Shown here: piece after piece, positions 31,306 through 38,841 of the stretch | Position numbering within the stretch: position 1 is the stretch's first letter | How the letters are laid out: each line of letters opens with the position of its first letter | Source of the DNA: Acidimicrobiaceae bacterium | Lineage (GTDB): Bacteria > Actinomycetota > Acidimicrobiia > Acidimicrobiales > RAAP-2 | Direction of reading: 5' to 3' | Assembly (NCBI GenBank): GCA_027314705.1 | Contig: DAHVAJ010000017.1 | Coordinates: 1 to 46,122 of the forward strand | DNA: 46,122 nucleotides | Notes under the pieces: model-generated | Seen by the model: the letters and a program-made list of their open reading frames with translations, nothing else | Database searches by the model: none | What the model was told of the DNA's origin: nothing | Made by a program: the position numbers and the translations under genes

Positions 31306-32176
31306 GGGGGCCTCCTGGGGACCGTGCCGGGCCGGGGGGATCGGGCGCCAGGCCGGGCGTCGCCTGCGGCGCGGGGTCGGCGCCGCCGAGGGCACCGGCG
31401 GGCGCCTGGCCCTCGGTGTCCTCGGCGAGCAGGACCGCCCCGACCTGGTCGGCGAGGGCGACCGCGGCGAGCAGGCGGGACGGCCGCACCTGCTGGCCCT
31501 GCCGGGGGGTGAGGACGAAGTGGCCGAGCAGCCACCCGTTGGCCCGGACCGGCAGGTCGACCCGGCCCGTCGGCAGGCCGAGGCGGGCGCCCGACCACCG
31601 CTCGTTGCCGACCATGAGCTCGCCGGCGGCGGTGATCCGGGCCGGCAGGCGGCCGGGGTCGTGCCGAGTGAACGAGCACGACCGCAGGCCGAGCAGACCG
31701 GAGAGTTCGAGGCGGGCGGCCTCGACCACCTCGTGCGGCTCCCGACCCGAGGCCGCCAGCTCGGTGACGGAATGGAGGCGGCTCAGGGTCTCCTCGCCGG
31801 CCTCGGCGACCGTCCGGTGGCGCCGCCCGCGGGCGGCGAGCTCGCCGACGGCCAGGCCCACCACAACCAGGAGGATCTCGGTGACGAGGTCCTGGTGGCG
31901 GACGATGCGCAGCGACTCGTAGGGGCGGGTCAGCAAGAAGTCGAAGCTCAGCGCGGCGCTCACCGCGGCCAGCGCCGCCGGCGTCCGCCGGCCGGTGCCG
32001 CTGGCCACGGCCACCACCACCACGACCAGGACCAGGGCGCTGTCGGCGGTGTCGAGGGTCGAGCGCCACGGGGTGAGGGCGGCGGCCACGGCGAGCGGGG
32101 CGGCAGCGGCCACGACGAGGAGGGGCCACGGGCGCCCGGAGGTCGTCGTGCTCGCTCGAGGTGCGCGATCCGCCAC
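31298..32176 (-). CDS. DUF4118-GAF membrane protein without kinase domain, first gene of kdp operon
   Basis: A 292-residue protein that looks like the middle of KdpD without its ends. It has four membrane helices of the DUF4118 type (PLLVVAAAAPLAVAAAL; LVLVVVVVAVASG; LAAVSAALSFDFLLTRPYES; EILLVVVGLAVGELAARG). A linker helix (RTVAEAGEETLSRLHSVTEL) and a GAF-like domain (ELSGLLGLRSCSF...LPVRANGWLLGHFVL...LADQVGAVLL) follow, then a Pro/Ala tail. No Walker motifs, histidine-phosphorylation helix or ATPase domain are present. I chose GTG 32176; the frame runs to 32311 but through promoter-like sequence. Its stop overlaps the next gene by 8 bases. It may sense potassium, turgor or a nucleotide and modulate KdpD, which carries the same membrane module. 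Confidence 0.85.
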   Translation of the reverse strand: MADRAPRASTTTSGRPWPLLVVAAAAPLAVAAALTPWRSTLDTADSALVLVVVVVAVASGTGRRTPAALAAVSAALSFDFLLTRPYESLRIVRHQDLVTEILLVVVGLAVGELAARGRRHRTVAEAGEETLSRLHSVTELAASGREPHEVVEAARLELSGLLGLRSCSFTRHDPGRLPARITAAGELMVGNERWSGARLGLPTGRVDLPVRANGWLLGHFVLTPRQGQQVRPSRLLAAVALADQVGAVLLAEDTEGQAPAGALGGADPAPQATPGLAPDPPGPARSPGGPHA

Positions 32177-32362
32177 GCCGCCAGTGTGTGCTCGGGAGGT
32201 CCGGGCGTGAAGTGAGTTTTCCGGGTCTGTTACGCGCCTGGCCCGATGTTCTACGCCGTTGTCACGCCCCGAGCACCGAGGAGCGGGGGACCCGGGCTCA
32301 CTGCGGGGCATCGGGTGGTCGCACGGCGAGCAGCGGGGGACGGTCGGAGCGGGGCCGGGCGC
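32177..32362. other. likely kdp operon promoter region
   Basis: A 186-base gene-free interval upstream of the kdp operon, with the SDR gene ending on its far side. It is less G+C-rich than its surroundings (around 32205-32265, with AGTTTTCC and several TT and AA steps), as expected for a promoter. I could not fix a -10/-35 pair or a KdpE site, and see no riboswitch-like structure. Confidence 0.4.
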
Positions 32363-33121
32363 TCAGCGGAGGGCGATCCCGCCGTCGACCAGGACGACCT
32401 CCCCGGTGACGTAGGAGGCCCGGGCCAGGCCCACCACCAGCTCGGCGACGTCCTCGGGGAGGGCCGTGCGCCGGAGGGGGGCCTGGGCCCGCACGAACTC
32501 CCGAACGACGTCCCAGTCGGCCGTCCACGGGGTGTCGACCAGCCCGGGGGCCACGGCGTTGACCCGCACCTCGGGGGCGAGCGTGGCGGCCAGCAGGCGC
32601 GTCATGTGGCTGAGCGCCGCCTTCGAGCAGGCGTAGGGGATCGAGCTCCCCACCGGGCGCTCACCGGCCAGCGAGGAGACGTTGACCACCTGCCCCCGCC
32701 CGGAGGCCCTCAGGTGGGGGACGGCGGCCACCGTGAGTTGCCACGTCCCGATGACGTTGGTGTCGAGGATCCGCCGCCAGACCTCCGGGGTCACCGCCTC
32801 GAGGTCGTGATGGGGGATCACCGCCGTCGTCCCGGCGTTGTTCACCAGGATGTCGAGCCGGCCGTGGGTCGTCACCACCTTCTCGACCAGCCGGGCGGCG
32901 TCCCGCGGATCGGCCACGTCGGCCTGGACGTAGGACGCGCCCGGAAGATCGGCGGCGACGGCCCGGCCGGCGTCGACCGAGTGCACGGAGTTCACCGTCA
33001 CGGTGGCCCCCTCCGCGGCGAAGCGGCGGGCGGTGGCCGCTCCGATGCCGGAGCTCGAGCCGGTCACCAGGACGACCTGGTCCCGGAAGGGGGCCTCGGG
33101 GGTGGGGCGGGGGGAGGGCAT
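32363..33121 (-). CDS. short-chain dehydrogenase/reductase
   Basis: Classical SDR, 252 residues from ATG 33121. Cofactor loop VTGSSSGIGAATARRF, NNAG in DILVNNAGTTAV, and catalytic Ser-Tyr-Lys in NVSSLAGERPVGSSIPYACSK. The C-terminus TGEVVLVDGGIAL is of the FabG-like group, and the residues after the glycine loop (VTVNSVHS) lean towards NADPH. The longer frame to 33217 adds an arginine-rich stretch overlapping the divergent ArfB-like gene and is rejected. Substrate unknown; FabG-like reductase or sugar/steroid dehydrogenase are equally possible. It is transcribed towards the kdp promoter region. Confidence 0.88.
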   Translation of the reverse strand: MPSPRPTPEAPFRDQVVLVTGSSSGIGAATARRFAAEGATVTVNSVHSVDAGRAVAADLPGASYVQADVADPRDAARLVEKVVTTHGRLDILVNNAGTTAVIPHHDLEAVTPEVWRRILDTNVIGTWQLTVAAVPHLRASGRGQVVNVSSLAGERPVGSSIPYACSKAALSHMTRLLAATLAPEVRVNAVAPGLVDTPWTADWDVVREFVRAQAPLRRTALPEDVAELVVGLARASYVTGEVVLVDGGIALR

Positions 33122-33189
33122 GGGCCGAGTGTAGGACCGGCGCCCGCCTACGTTTGGGGTGTGGACCGGTACCTCGGGACGGGCGGGCG

Positions 33190-33633
33190 ATGAGCGGCGA
33201 CGTGCGGCCGGGGTCACCCGTCGGTCGGGCGGTGGTTCGGGTGACCCCGAGCGTCACCGTCCCGGTGGCCGAGCTCCGCTTCCGCTTCGGGCCGAGCGGC
33301 GGCCCCGGGGGCCAGCACGCCAACAAGGCCAGCACCCGGGTCGAGCTCCGCTTCGACGTGGTCGGCTCGCCCTCCCTCGGGCCGAACCAGCGGGCGCGGG
33401 TGCTGGCCCGCGTCGGTCCCGAGCTCCGGGTGGTGGCCGACGACGAACGGTCCCAGGCCCGCAACCGGCAGTTGGCCGTCGAGCGGTTCCGGGCCCGCCT
33501 CGCCGCCGCCCTCCAGGTCGAGGCCCCCCGACGGCCGACCCGGCCGACCCGGGCGTCCACGGAGCGCCGGCTCGAAGCCAAGCGCCGGACGGCCGAGCGC
33601 AAGCGGGGCCGTCGGCCGACCGGTGACGACTGA
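33190..33633 (+). CDS. arfB: ArfB/YaeJ-like ribosome-rescue peptidyl-tRNA hydrolase
   Basis: Release-factor-like protein of 147 residues that hydrolyses peptidyl-tRNA on ribosomes stalled without a stop codon. The catalytic GGQ is at residues 40-42 in SGGPGGQHANKASTRVEL. The C-terminal third is the basic tail (RPTRPTRASTERRLEAKRR and on) that enters the empty mRNA channel, and no codon-recognition domain is present. Both features distinguish it from RF1/RF2. ATG 33190 is chosen; GTG 33160 and ATG 33154 are in-frame alternatives. It is divergent from the SDR gene with a 68-base gap. Confidence 0.9.
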   Translation: MSGDVRPGSPVGRAVVRVTPSVTVPVAELRFRFGPSGGPGGQHANKASTRVELRFDVVGSPSLGPNQRARVLARVGPELRVVADDERSQARNRQLAVERFRARLAAALQVEAPRRPTRPTRASTERRLEAKRRTAERKRGRRPTGDD

Positions 33634-33654
33634 CCCGGCCGCCCGGCGCGGGTC
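33632..33654. terminator. weak hairpin between convergent genes
   Basis: GACCCG (33632-33637) and CGGGTC (33649-33654) pair around an 11-base loop at the junction of the ArfB-like gene and the convergent hydrolase. The loop is itself GC-rich. It may help terminate either transcript. Confidence 0.3.
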
Positions 33655-33671
33655 GGCCCCCGGTCCCGGGC

Positions 33672-34490
33672 TCAGCCGGCCCGGCTCTGGCCGGTGGCCG
33701 GTGCCGACCAGGCGGCGTCGAGCAGACGGTTGATCTCGGTCGTCAGGCGTTCAGGGTGGACCCGGAGCTCGAGCATGGAACTGGCCTGGACCAGCTGGCC
33801 CTGGGGCAGGCGCCGGGCCAGCTGCTCGGCGTCGTGGAAGGGGTGGACGTGGTCGACCCGGTGACCGATGACCAGGGCAGGCACGTCCATGGCCGCCCGC
33901 TGGTCGACGGTGGGGGCGATGGGACCGGCCAGGATGCCGTGGAGCACGGCCGCCGTCTCCACGGGGTTGTTGGAGAGGGCGTTCATCACCGAGTCCACCG
34001 CTCCGTGGCCCGTGCGGGGCAGCCGTCGGAAGAGCGTGGCCATCCGGGACACCAGGGGCCGGGCGAAGTGGACGGCGAGCAGCATGGGGATGAAGGTGGC
34101 CGCCGCCGCCGGAAGGGCCCATTCCAGGACGGGCATCTCGATGACGAGGCCACGCACCCGCCCGGGGGCCTGGGCCGCCACGAGCAGGCTCACGTTCCCG
34201 CCGAGGGAGACGCCCCCGATCACGGCCTCGTCGATGCCGAGGTGGTCGAGCAGCGCCACCACGTGCCCGGCGTAGGTGTCCATGCGGTGGAAGGAGGCCC
34301 GCTGGGGCCGGGCCGACCGCCCGTGACCGGGCAGGTCGAGAAGGATGACCCGGTTGCCCAGTGCGGCCAGGTCGGTGGCGAGCCGCCGGTTGAGGTTGGC
34401 GTCGAGGAGGATCCCGTGGAGGAAGACGAGCACCCGGGGTCCCTGGCCGTGGACCTCGTAGTAGAGCTGCAGGCCGTCGGAGTCGAACAT
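33672..34490 (-). CDS. alpha/beta hydrolase
   Basis: Alpha/beta-hydrolase-fold enzyme, 272 residues from ATG 34490. Oxyanion region VLVFLHGILLDANLN, nucleophile elbow GGVSLGG (Ser), and catalytic-acid and His candidates in GHRVDHVHPFHDAEQL and LRVHPERL. The strand RVILLDLPGHGRS is typical of esterases, lipases and haloperoxidase-like enzymes. GAGGTG sits five bases before ATG 34490. In-frame ATGs at 34619 and 34628 would overlap the nitrilase gene, lack a ribosome site and add 43-46 low-complexity residues. A cap segment with ALPAAAATFIPMLLAVHFARPLV is rather hydrophobic and may contact membranes or lipids. Substrate unknown. Confidence 0.85.
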   Translation of the reverse strand: MFDSDGLQLYYEVHGQGPRVLVFLHGILLDANLNRRLATDLAALGNRVILLDLPGHGRSARPQRASFHRMDTYAGHVVALLDHLGIDEAVIGGVSLGGNVSLLVAAQAPGRVRGLVIEMPVLEWALPAAAATFIPMLLAVHFARPLVSRMATLFRRLPRTGHGAVDSVMNALSNNPVETAAVLHGILAGPIAPTVDQRAAMDVPALVIGHRVDHVHPFHDAEQLARRLPQGQLVQASSMLELRVHPERLTTEINRLLDAAWSAPATGQSRAG

Positions 34491-34569
34491 GCCCACCTCG
34501 TAGGGGACGGCCGCCGGAGGGGCGCTCCCGGCCCGACCGGCCGTCTCGCCCCGGACGCCACCGACCGGC

Positions 34570-35439
34570 TCAGGACCCCCCGTGGCGCGGGGCCGACCGC
34601 TCGCCCCCGGCGTCGTCATGCAATCCACGGTACGCCCCGGGTCGGCGGTTCGCCAACACCGGCAGCTCGGCCCGGATACGGGACAGGTCGGTCAGGTCGA
34701 GGTCGGCCACGACCACGCCGGGCGTCGGGGCGTCACGCACGGCGAGGACGGTGCCCCACGGGTCGGCCACCAGCGAGTGGCCGTGGCAGCGTGGCATCCC
34801 CGGGGGAAGGGCGCCGACCTGGCCGGCACCGATCACGAAGACCTGGTCCTCGACGGCCCGGGCCCGCAGCAGCACCTCCCAGTGGGCCGGGCCGGTGGTG
34901 GCGGTGAAGGCCGACGGGACGGCGACGACCGTTGCCCCCTGCAGGGCGAGCATCCGGTAGAGCTCGGGGAAGCGCAGGTCGTAGCAGAGGCTCAGGCCGA
35001 GGACGGCGCCTCCGGGGCCGAGGGGCGCCGTGACCACCTCGTCACCGGGCACCACCGTGTCGGACTCGAGGAAGCGGAGACCGCCGAGGGCCACGTCGAA
35101 GAGGTGGATCTTGCGGTAGGTGGCGACCACGTCTCCGTCCGGCCCGTAGAGCCGGGAGGTGTTGGACACCCGCCCATCGTCCCGGCGCTCGGGCACGCTG
35201 CCGGCCAGCAGGTGGAGCCGGAGGCGGGCCGCCGTGGCCGCGGCCCATGCCGCCGTGGGCCCTTCGGCGTCCTCGGCCCCGGCCCGCAGCACGGCCGAGG
35301 GGCCGGCCACCGAGAAGTACTCGGGGAGGACGACGAGCTCCGCCCCGGCCGCCGCCGCCTCCTCCACCAGCTCCCCGGCGGCGGCGAGGTTGGCCTCCCG
35401 CTCGGGACCCGCCCTGGTCTGGACCGCGGCGACGCGCAT
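34570..35439 (-). CDS. carbon-nitrogen hydrolase (nitrilase superfamily amidase)
   Basis: Nitrilase-superfamily enzyme of 289 residues from ATG 35439. The Glu-Lys-Cys triad is Glu40 (VVLPEYF), Lys110 (YRKIHLFD) and Cys152 (SLCYDLRFPELYR). The set matches the Nit1/Nit2-like branch, deaminated-glutathione or omega-amidase type, rather than true nitrilases. MRVAAVQ at the start is the normal family N-terminus; the frame runs upstream to 37461, but that is shadow. The next gene on the strand, the alpha/beta hydrolase, begins about 80 bases after its stop. Likely role: repair of deaminated metabolites or amide hydrolysis. Confidence 0.9.
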   Translation of the reverse strand: MRVAAVQTRAGPEREANLAAAGELVEEAAAAGAELVVLPEYFSVAGPSAVLRAGAEDAEGPTAAWAAATAARLRLHLLAGSVPERRDDGRVSNTSRLYGPDGDVVATYRKIHLFDVALGGLRFLESDTVVPGDEVVTAPLGPGGAVLGLSLCYDLRFPELYRMLALQGATVVAVPSAFTATTGPAHWEVLLRARAVEDQVFVIGAGQVGALPPGMPRCHGHSLVADPWGTVLAVRDAPTPGVVVADLDLTDLSRIRAELPVLANRRPGAYRGLHDDAGGERSAPRHGGS

Positions 35440-35492
35440 GCCCCAGGGTAGGCGCCGACCGCCGGCCGGCCCGGACCGCCCCGGGGATCGGG

Positions 35493-35498
35493 CACAAT
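35493..35498 (+). promoter_or_regulatory. -10-like box before PONH-like hydrolase
   Basis: CACAAT sits in a locally AT-richer spot about 65 bases before the chosen GTG start at 35563. It would give a leader of about 60 bases containing GAGGAG. Weak match. Confidence 0.25.
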
Positions 35499-35562
35499 GA
35501 CCGTCGACGGCGGTGGGGTCCACCCGCCGCCGACCGGCGCCGCCGGGGGGAGAGGAGCCGCC

Positions 35563-36804
35563 GTGTCCTTCGAGGACTCCGATGTGGTCCGCAGCGCCGT
35601 CCGAGTGGAGGGCTTCCGGGACGACGAGTTCAACTACCAGCTCATCCGGGCGCTCGGGGTGGCCGACTACGGCGGCTCGACGGTGGGCGAGTGCCTGGCC
35701 GTGGTGGCCGGGATCACCGACGGCAGCCCCTCGAGCTGGGCCGGGGCCTTCGAGCGGCTGGCCCGCCGGGTGGAGGAGCGGGGCCGGGCCTGCCTGGCCG
35801 AGGGCCACCGGGTGAGCGCCCGCGACCACCTCCTGCGGGCGTCCACCTACTTCCGCACGGCCGAGTACTACGCCGAGGGGTCCTCGGGCGGCACGGCTCG
35901 GGCCGGGGAGCGCAGCCAGGCCTGCTTCTCCGACGCCGCCGGGCTCCTCGACCCGCCGGTCGAGCGCTTCGAGGTCACCTTCGGCGGCGGCCACCTGCCC
36001 GGCTACCTGATCCGGCCGACCGGGGGGCCGGAGGAGCCCCGTCCCACCCTCGTCGGCGTGGGCGGGTTCGACTCCAGCGCCGAGGAGCTGTACTTCCACT
36101 ACGGGGCGCCCGGCGCCGAACGGGGATGGAACGTCTTCGTCTTCGACGGGCCCGGCCAGCTCGGTTGCCTGCGCGGGAACCCGTCGATGACCTTCCGGCC
36201 CGACTACGAGGTGCCCCTGGCCGCCGTGCTCGACGCGCTGTGCGCGCTGGACGACGTGGACGCCGGCCGCGTGGCCCTCGCCGGCCAGAGCTTCGGTGCC
36301 TACTTCGCCGCCCGTTCGGCGGCCACCGACGGCCGGGTGCGCGCCCTGGTGGCCGACCCTCCGGTGGTGGACATGGGCCGCTACATGGAGGCGTGGGTCG
36401 GGTCGGAGGTCTACAACATGAAGCGGGACATCCGGCCCGAGGACGTCTCCGGCGTACCCGAGGACCTGATGCCCCGCCAGATGCAGTGGGGGATCGAGGC
36501 CATCTGCAGTCGTTTCGGAGTGTCCTCGTTCCATGCCTGGCGGGAGGCCATGGGCGCCTACGTGCTCGGCGAGCTGACCGGGCGCATCACCTGCCCCGTG
36601 CTGGCCCTGGTGGGGGAGCGGGAGGGCCCCGAGCCCCGGGCCCAGTTCGACGCCTTCGTGGCCGGGGTGGCCGGCCCCGTGCGGCCGGTGGTGTTCCGGC
36701 CGGCGGACGGGGCCGCCACCCACTGCCAGGCCGACAACATCCGTCTGGCCGCCCAGGTCACCTTCGACTGGCTGGACGACCGGCTGGCAGCCCCGCCGGC
36801 CTGA
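35563..36804 (+). CDS. alpha/beta hydrolase, 2,6-dihydroxypseudooxynicotine hydrolase/FrsA-like
   Basis: Hydrolase of 413 residues with a helical N-terminal domain (about residues 10-135) ahead of the alpha/beta core. The helical part with GHRVSARDHLLRASTYFRTAEYY and the entry strand FGGGHLPGYLIRP are typical of the 2,6-dihydroxypseudooxynicotine hydrolase / FrsA-like group, which cleaves C-C bonds or esters. Nucleophile Ser is in LAGQSFGAYFA, and the catalytic His is probably in DGAATHCQADN. GTG 35563 with GAGGAG five bases upstream is preferred over ATG 35497, which would prepend a Gly/Pro-rich stretch. It is divergent from the nitrilase gene. Substrate unknown. Confidence 0.85.
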   Translation: MSFEDSDVVRSAVRVEGFRDDEFNYQLIRALGVADYGGSTVGECLAVVAGITDGSPSSWAGAFERLARRVEERGRACLAEGHRVSARDHLLRASTYFRTAEYYAEGSSGGTARAGERSQACFSDAAGLLDPPVERFEVTFGGGHLPGYLIRPTGGPEEPRPTLVGVGGFDSSAEELYFHYGAPGAERGWNVFVFDGPGQLGCLRGNPSMTFRPDYEVPLAAVLDALCALDDVDAGRVALAGQSFGAYFAARSAATDGRVRALVADPPVVDMGRYMEAWVGSEVYNMKRDIRPEDVSGVPEDLMPRQMQWGIEAICSRFGVSSFHAWREAMGAYVLGELTGRITCPVLALVGEREGPEPRAQFDAFVAGVAGPVRPVVFRPADGAATHCQADNIRLAAQVTFDWLDDRLAAPPA

Positions 36805-36811
36805 TCCCGCG

Positions 36812-37378
36812 TCAGAGGCCCAGTCGGCGGGAGCAGGCCGGCCACTGGCCCCATCCACTGCGGGCCTGGAGGCGGGCGGCGGCCTGGTCCTGGACGGCCG
36901 GGGGGGCGTCGCTCGGCAGGCCGGGGTAGCCGAGGCCGTGCCACGTGGTGGCCGAGAACTGGTAGGCGCCGTAGTAGCCGTTCCCGGTGTCCTCGGTGTA
37001 GTCGCCGCCCGACTCGCACTGGCGCAGGGCGGCCCACGCGCCGCCGGACGGGGTGACGGCCGGGTCGGTCGACGTCGTCGTGGTCGACGTCGTCGTCGTG
37101 GTCGGCGGCACCGGGAGGGGCACGGGAAGGTGGAGGGCGCTGAGGGCGATGGTGGCCGCCGGCACCGGTCCGGCGCCGGCGGCCGGCGTGGGTTGGAGGT
37201 CGTCGAGGACGACCTCGCTGCCGACCTGGGCCGCGGTCCGTCCGGCCGTCCCGACCGCCAGCGGGGGGCCGGTGGGCGCGGCCACCGCGGGGGCGGCGGC
37301 CGGCGAGAGAACGGCCAGGGCCACGGCGGCGCCGGCGGCCGCGGGCAGGGCCAGTTTGACGGAGCGGTTCGTGCGCAT
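36812..37378 (-). CDS. secreted Rpf-like transglycosylase
   Basis: Exported peptidoglycan-cleaving protein related to resuscitation-promoting factors, 188 residues. Signal peptide: MRTNRSVKLA, then an Ala-rich core to about residue 34 (AVAAP). A Pro/Ala and Thr-rich linker follows (PPTTTTTSTTTT, residues 91-104). The C-terminal ~75 residues are the transglycosylase-like domain: WAALRQCESGGDY with catalytic Glu122, GYYGAYQFSATTWHGLGY, and the paired Cys121/Cys182 known from Rpf domains. GAGGAGG precedes ATG 37378; the longer frame covers the leader. Rpf proteins act with cell-wall hydrolases in growth and exit from dormancy. A single domain without LysM or G5 suggests the short RpfC/E-like form. 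Confidence 0.9.
   Translation of the reverse strand: MRTNRSVKLALPAAAGAAVALAVLSPAAAPAVAAPTGPPLAVGTAGRTAAQVGSEVVLDDLQPTPAAGAGPVPAATIALSALHLPVPLPVPPTTTTTSTTTTSTDPAVTPSGGAWAALRQCESGGDYTEDTGNGYYGAYQFSATTWHGLGYPGLPSDAPPAVQDQAAARLQARSGWGQWPACSRRLGL
37069..37101. repeat. GTCGTC-type codon repeat coding the Thr-rich linker
   Basis: Near-tandem GTCGACGTCGTCGTG units encode the Thr/Ser linker of the Rpf-like protein on the minus strand. This is a likely site of slippage that would change linker length in steps of one residue. Confidence 0.5.
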
Positions 37379-37795
37379 CTCGCGCGCCTCCTCGTTGGGA
37401 TGGAGGCCTGAGGGGCCCCCGAGGGTGGCTTCGGGAATGCGGGCGACCGTCGTGGGTGCATGCGACTCGCGAGGCGGTGCCGGGAAGGGCAGGACGCTCG
37501 GGACGTGGTGGGCTGTCCGTACGAGGTGCAGACGGGGGACCCTGGTCAACTCGGTGTTTGGCGCCTCCTCGACGGTCTGCGGCCGGTGGGACCCTCCCGG
37601 TCGGCGCTCGGGCTCCACGCCGGTCGCTCGGGCGGGGTCACAGACGGGGTGACGGACACGATCGCCACATGGTAGCGCGTTTGGTGGCCATGTGACCACT
37701 CTGAGCGCGAATGGTGCACCCGGAGACGTCCGGACCGCGCCGTGTCGCGCCGCGACGGTCCGCCTGGTGCGCCCACCCGATGCTCCGGCGCCGGG
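37379..37795. other. 417-base gene-free region upstream of the Rpf-like gene
   Basis: No supported gene lies here. The end near 37666-37694 holds a promoter-like element, so the Rpf-like mRNA would have a leader of about 280 bases. The leader contains several GC-rich potential stems and ends in GAGGAGG. Long structured leaders of rpf genes in streptomycetes carry a c-di-AMP riboswitch, but I do not find that consensus here. Confidence 0.5.
37666..37694 (-). promoter_or_regulatory. inverted repeat over a candidate promoter of the Rpf-like gene
   Basis: CACATGG (37666-37672) and CCATGTG (37688-37694) form a perfect 7-bp inverted repeat with centres 22 bases apart, close to two DNA turns. On the minus strand a -10-like TACCAT (37669-37674) lies in the arm facing the gene, and TGGTCA, 18 bases upstream of it, can serve as -35. 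A dimeric regulator bound here would block or shape transcription. Confidence 0.4.
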
Positions 37796-38644
37796 TCAGA
37801 CGGCGGCCACCGAGGCCAGCGCGGCCCGCAGGGCGCCGCTGCCGCGGCCGCTGACGTCCTCCCGGACGCCGACCAGGGGGGTGAGCGAGGCCCAGCCGGC
37901 GTCGACCAGCGCGGCGTCGGAGCCCGGTTCGAGTTCGGCCTGCTCCTGGAGCCGGTCGCCGGCCACCCCCATGCCGCGGAGGGCCAGGACGATGGCCCCC
38001 CCGGTACGGTCGACGGCCGGGCCCTCGACCGGGAGCGGCGTGCGCTCGGGCCGGACCGAGCGGATGAGGCCCACGCTGCCGAGCGTGCCGTGGCGGAGGC
38101 CCCGGAGCTCGGCGCGGGCCACGGCGGGGACGTTGAGGTTGAGCACCGTGCCGGGCTCGGCCTCGGCCAGGGCGGACACGATGCCGGTGGCCAGTTCGAC
38201 GGCCGTGTCCCAGTGCACCGGGTCGCGACTCCAGGCCAGGGACACGGCCAGGCCCACCGCCCCGAACTGGGCACCGGTGAGGGCGGCGCCCACCGTTCCC
38301 GAGTGGAGGGCCGAGCGGCCGGCGTTGATGCCGTGGTTGACGCCCGAGACGACGAGGTCCGGCCGGGGCCCGAAGCCCCCGATGCAGGCCAGGATCACGG
38401 CGAGGGCGGGCGAGCCGTCGATGCCGTACGCCGCCGCGCCGAGCCCCGGGAGCTCGACCGCCTCGTAGGCGATGGACTCGCGTTCGTAGACCGGTCCCAC
38501 GGCCGCGGCGGACCCGCTGTGGTCGGTCAGGGGGGCGACCACCACGAGCTCGTGCACGCCGGAGAACGCCGACTCGAAGCCGCGGGCCAGTGCGCCGATC
38601 CCGGGCGCGAAGACGCCGTCGTCGTTGGTGATGAGGATGCGCAT
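37796..38644 (-). CDS. surE: SurE 5'/3'-nucleotidase
   Basis: Divalent-metal nucleoside monophosphatase, 282 residues from ATG 38644. The start MRILITNDDGVFAPGI carries metal ligands Asp8 and Asp9. Ser of PLTDHSGSA is the third ligand, and Asn in SGVNHGINAGRSALHSGTVGAA is the fourth. This set defines the SurE fold. GGAG lies upstream of the ATG. The frame extends to ATG 38740, but the added 32 residues are Pro/Arg-rich and unlike any SurE. The C-terminus is slightly longer than E. coli SurE (253 residues). Role: nucleotide salvage and stress survival. Confidence 0.92.
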   Translation of the reverse strand: MRILITNDDGVFAPGIGALARGFESAFSGVHELVVVAPLTDHSGSAAAVGPVYERESIAYEAVELPGLGAAAYGIDGSPALAVILACIGGFGPRPDLVVSGVNHGINAGRSALHSGTVGAALTGAQFGAVGLAVSLAWSRDPVHWDTAVELATGIVSALAEAEPGTVLNLNVPAVARAELRGLRHGTLGSVGLIRSVRPERTPLPVEGPAVDRTGGAIVLALRGMGVAGDRLQEQAELEPGSDAALVDAGWASLTPLVGVREDVSGRGSGALRAALASVAAV

Positions 38645-38744
38645 GGCGGGCGCTCCGTTCGTCGGGGTGCCGGTGGGAGTGGCGTGGGGGGGTCGGCCGG
38701 CTGCCGGCCGGACCGGCCTCAACGGCGCGCGCGGCCGCATCGCC

Positions 38745-38751
38745 TACCATA
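38745..38751. promoter_or_regulatory. overlapping divergent -10-like boxes (surE / epimerase)
   Basis: In the 197-base divergent gap, plus-strand TACCAT (38745-38750) and minus-strand TATGGT (38746-38751) overlap almost completely. Each fits TANNNT. They would give leaders of about 85-100 bases for the epimerase and surE genes. No -35 elements stand out. Confidence 0.3.
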
Positions 38752-38841
38752 CCGGGCGACATCGGCTGGAGTCCGTGCCCGGGTCCCGCCCGGGCCCGGG
38801 TCGCGGCCCGCCTGCGAGCGCGCCACCGCCGATCCGCCACC

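Noticed and set aside
34491-34628. Longer start for the alpha/beta hydrolase at 34619 or 34628
   Set aside because: It would overlap the nitrilase gene by about 50 bases, has no ribosome site, and adds residues outside the fold; GAGGTG precedes 34490.
37379-37665. c-di-AMP (ydaO-type) riboswitch before the Rpf-like gene
   Set aside because: Expected by analogy with streptomycete rpfA, but the conserved elements (such as GACAGCTAACCTCG and the GGGTGAATC-type loop) are not found on the minus strand.
38645-38740. SurE start at ATG 38740, directly behind TATGGT, as a leaderless gene
   Set aside because: The extra 32 residues are Pro/Arg-rich and SurE proteins begin at MRILITNDDG; 38740 is more likely close to the transcription start than the translation start.
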